Shown here: positions 7,539 through 8,988 of the stretch, in pieces
How the letters are laid out: every line of letters starts with the position of its first letter
How positions within the stretch are numbered: the stretch's first letter is position 1
Origin: Nitrospiraceae bacterium
Lineage (GTDB): Bacteria > Nitrospirota > Thermodesulfovibrionia > Thermodesulfovibrionales > Dissulfurispiraceae
Length of the DNA stretch: 8,988 nucleotides
Reading direction: 5' to 3'
NCBI GenBank assembly: GCA_003170655.1
Contig: PMYY01000097.1
Coordinates: forward strand, 4,486 to 13,473
Program-made: the position numbers and the translations under genes
The notes under the pieces: generated by a model
Told to the model about the DNA's origin: nothing
Database searches by the model: none
Seen by the model: the letters and a program-made list of their open reading frames with translations, nothing else

Positions 7539-8589
7539 TTTGCTCGGCCTTATCTTTGCCGCATTTCTTTTTGGTGTACCCCACGCCACTATGGCCGGCC
7601 ATCTTGAGCCCTTTAAATTGGTTCCAGTTTCAGATGTCAATCCTCAGACTCCTGAAAAGATCGAACTCGGCAAAAAGCTTTTTTTCGACCGAAGGCTCTC
7701 CGGCGACGGGACTATGAGCTGCGCGACATGCCATATTCCGGACCTCGCCTTCACCGACGGCCAGGAAATCTCGTTTAGCTATCCAACGACGAAGAACTGG
7801 AGGAATGCGCCAACACTCATCAATGTCGCCTTCTTCAGGAACCTTTTCCATGACGGCAGGGTCACATCCCTTGAAGATCAGGCCCTCTTCCCGGTCATGT
7901 CGTCATTCGAGATGAACTTGAATCTCGATTATCTCGAAGAAAAACTGCGTGTCGTGCAGGAGTATGTCGATGCCTTCAGGAAGATCTTCGGCGGAGCTAT
8001 TACCAGGGAACGCGTCGCAATGGCCATCGCCTCATTTGAAAGAACGCTCGTGTCGGTTAATGCTCCTATCGACCGGTATCTGAAAGGAGACAAATCTGCG
8101 CTTTCCGCCGATGCGATAAAGGGATATGAAATATTCACCGGCAAGGGCAAATGCATAGAGTGCCATTATGGAGTGAATCTCTCGGACGACAAGTTCCATG
8201 CACTGCATATCCAGGAGAACCCAGACCATCAGAAAGACCCGAGGATCACGGCGACCAGGCGCTTTGTTGCAAAAGTATATCACTACGAAGATTACGCAAA
8301 TCTCTCGGAAGATCCCGGCCGATATCTGATCACAAAAGACAACAAAGACTGGAAGGCCTTCCGTACGCCAACCCTTCGCGAAGTCGCAAAGACCGCTCCG
8401 TACATGCATAACGGCATTTTAGCAACCCTGGATGAGGTCATCGATTTTTTCGACGGGGGAGGTGGTCAGGGGAACACGGCGATAAAGCCCATTAATCTTA
8501 ATACCGAAGAAAAAAAGTACCTGAAAGTCTTTCTTATCGAGGCTATGAGCGGAGAAGACTTAAAGCTCACTTACCCTGTGATTCCTTGA
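7522..8589 (+). CDS. ccpA: Di-heme cytochrome c peroxidase / MauG-family protein, secreted
   Basis: This 355-residue protein has a signal peptide (about 1-25, cleavage near ATMA-G). Two c-type heme sites follow: CATCH (Cys67, Cys70, His71) and CIECH (Cys211, Cys214, His215). Around them are family landmarks: LGKKLFFDRRLSGDGTMSC, NWRNAPTLINVAFF with Trp93 between the heme domains, NLFHDGR, FRTPTLREVAKTAPYMHNG with Met295 as a possible axial ligand, and DEVIDFFDGGGGQ. Bacterial cytochrome c peroxidases reduce periplasmic H2O2 to water using electrons from small c-type cytochromes; Met295 favours a peroxidase over MauG itself, which has tyrosine as axial ligand. Other di-heme oxidases of the family cannot be excluded. 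The ATG overlaps the Sec-DsbA gene by 17 bases, and its GGAGGAG (7511-7517) lies inside that gene, so translation is probably coupled. Heme attachment needs reduced CxxCH thiols, a possible reason for a thiol oxidoreductase next door. Confidence 0.94.
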   Translation: MQRRNSLLGLIFAAFLFGVPHATMAGHLEPFKLVPVSDVNPQTPEKIELGKKLFFDRRLSGDGTMSCATCHIPDLAFTDGQEISFSYPTTKNWRNAPTLINVAFFRNLFHDGRVTSLEDQALFPVMSSFEMNLNLDYLEEKLRVVQEYVDAFRKIFGGAITRERVAMAIASFERTLVSVNAPIDRYLKGDKSALSADAIKGYEIFTGKGKCIECHYGVNLSDDKFHALHIQENPDHQKDPRITATRRFVAKVYHYEDYANLSEDPGRYLITKDNKDWKAFRTPTLREVAKTAPYMHNGILATLDEVIDFFDGGGGQGNTAIKPINLNTEEKKYLKVFLIEAMSGEDLKLTYPVIP

Positions 8590-8681
8590 GAAAATTATAC
8601 CTTCGCCGAAGCGTGGGCCGAGCAGGTAGCGGAGTTGAATTCGCCTGGGGATCGAGATCGACTTGCTTTTTGTCCAAAGGG

Positions 8682-8696
8682 TAATCCTGAGGATTA
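8682..8696. repeat. Perfect 15-base inverted repeat in the convergent gap
   Basis: TAATCCTGAGGATTA reads the same on both strands except for the central base. It lies between the end of the peroxidase gene and the minus-strand gene at the right edge. It could serve as a weak bidirectional terminator, though neither side has a good U-tract, or as a protein-binding operator. The rest of the gap (8590-8812) shows nothing else I can support. Confidence 0.45.
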
Positions 8697-8812
8697 TTTC
8701 TCCTGTCCTTCACTGTCTTTCCATCCCTGCCCATAGATATATGTATTACCGTCCATCTCCACTTCGCTACGTCCTGAGCAGTCTTTTGGCGTTCGGCTGG
8801 AGGTGGCGGCTG

Positions 8813-8988
8813 TCAGAGGTTATCGAAAATAAAGCTGCCCTTAGGAATCAGACGTATCACCGTATAGTCCTCGTCGATGTAATAATTATAGTTTGCGAAG
8901 AACGAAGAACCCAGAAGATTCTCCGTGGATGAGGGAACGTAGGCGACGTCAAAATTATATCTTTGGATAGTATGGATTTTCATAGTCA
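8813..8988 (-). CDS. C-terminal part of a probable retropepsin-like aspartic protease (runs off the window)
   Basis: Read on the minus strand from the right edge, the frame encodes about 57 residues with blocks FDVAYVPSS, ENLLGSSFFANYNYYIDED and YTVIRLIPKG, ending at TGA 8813-8815. The hydrophobic-hydrophobic-Gly turn (LLGSSFF) followed by a strand and YYID...VIRL resembles the C-terminal end of clan AA (retroviral-type) aspartic proteases found in many proteobacteria. The catalytic D-[ST]-G would lie beyond 8988, so I cannot confirm activity or full length. The true C-terminus is uncertain. A one-base shift near 8816-8822 would extend the protein to a TAA at 8694-8696, adding a plausible tail (CSGRSEVEMDG, NTYIYGQGW). 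It faces the peroxidase gene convergently. Confidence 0.5.
   Translation of the reverse strand, partial: TMKIHTIQRYNFDVAYVPSSTENLLGSSFFANYNYYIDEDYTVIRLIPKGSFIFDNL

Noticed and set aside
7029..7640. 203-residue open frame on the minus strand across the Sec-DsbA gene
   Set aside because: It is antisense to a well-supported secreted protein, has no recognisable domain, and crosses a gene boundary; it is a codon-composition shadow.
8813..8815. In-frame TGA on the minus strand as a third selenocysteine codon
   Set aside because: The same frame does stay open after the TGA, but the translated tail is low-complexity and proline/arginine-rich, there is no redox motif around the TGA, and I see no SECIS-like hairpin with a suitable G-containing loop after it.
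8663..8932. 89-residue plus-strand open frame near the right edge
   Set aside because: It has no recognisable motif or good ribosome-binding site and overlaps the protease-like minus-strand frame, which has much better protein character.

Overview
The window looks like part of a chromosome from an anaerobic or microaerophilic bacterium that uses selenocysteine. The gene set (HdrA-like protein, TusA-family protein, Tat-exported selenocysteine formate dehydrogenase, di-heme peroxidase) fits the former Deltaproteobacteria or Nitrospirota best. That placement is inference from gene content; there is no marker gene here.

Layout. Positions 18 to about 560 hold the C-terminal half of a RimK-like ATP-grasp ligase on the minus strand, broken by about four frameshifts. 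It abuts, head to head, a 5'-truncated and multiply broken HdrA-like gene on the plus strand (about 561-1751). Next comes an intact small TusA-family gene (1881-2105) with a possible extended -10 promoter in front. Positions 2304-6856 are a compact three-gene operon for a periplasm-facing, membrane-bound formate dehydrogenase of the FdnGHI type. Its catalytic subunit is interrupted by an in-frame UGA at 2907 that should be read as selenocysteine. A strong hairpin (6883-6929) separates this operon from a second pair: a secreted DsbA-like thioredoxin-fold protein (6948-7538), whose active site reads U-P-H-C because of an in-frame UGA at 7098, and a di-heme cytochrome c peroxidase/MauG-family protein (7522-8589) that overlaps it. 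The right edge holds the C-terminus of a minus-strand gene, probably a retropepsin-like aspartic protease.

How the genes work together. The formate dehydrogenase should oxidise formate outside the membrane and pass electrons through FdnH and the cytochrome b subunit FdnI to quinone. The Sec-DsbA and peroxidase are also exported, so all five intact genes from 2304 to 8589 act in or on the periplasmic side. Two of the five need selenocysteine decoding. The overlap and the lack of a visible promoter before the Sec-DsbA gene suggest that it and the peroxidase are co-expressed, possibly by read-through from the formate dehydrogenase operon.

The most notable item is the Sec-DsbA. Reading the UGA at 7098 as a stop would give a 50-residue stub and a second ORF lacking signal peptide and active site, so automated annotation would probably truncate it. 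The UGA is followed by a near-ideal bacterial SECIS hairpin whose GGUC loop lies at the same distance from the UGA as in E. coli fdhF. The clean reading frames over 2304-8589 argue that the many lesions in 1-1750 are real gene decay and not poor sequence quality.
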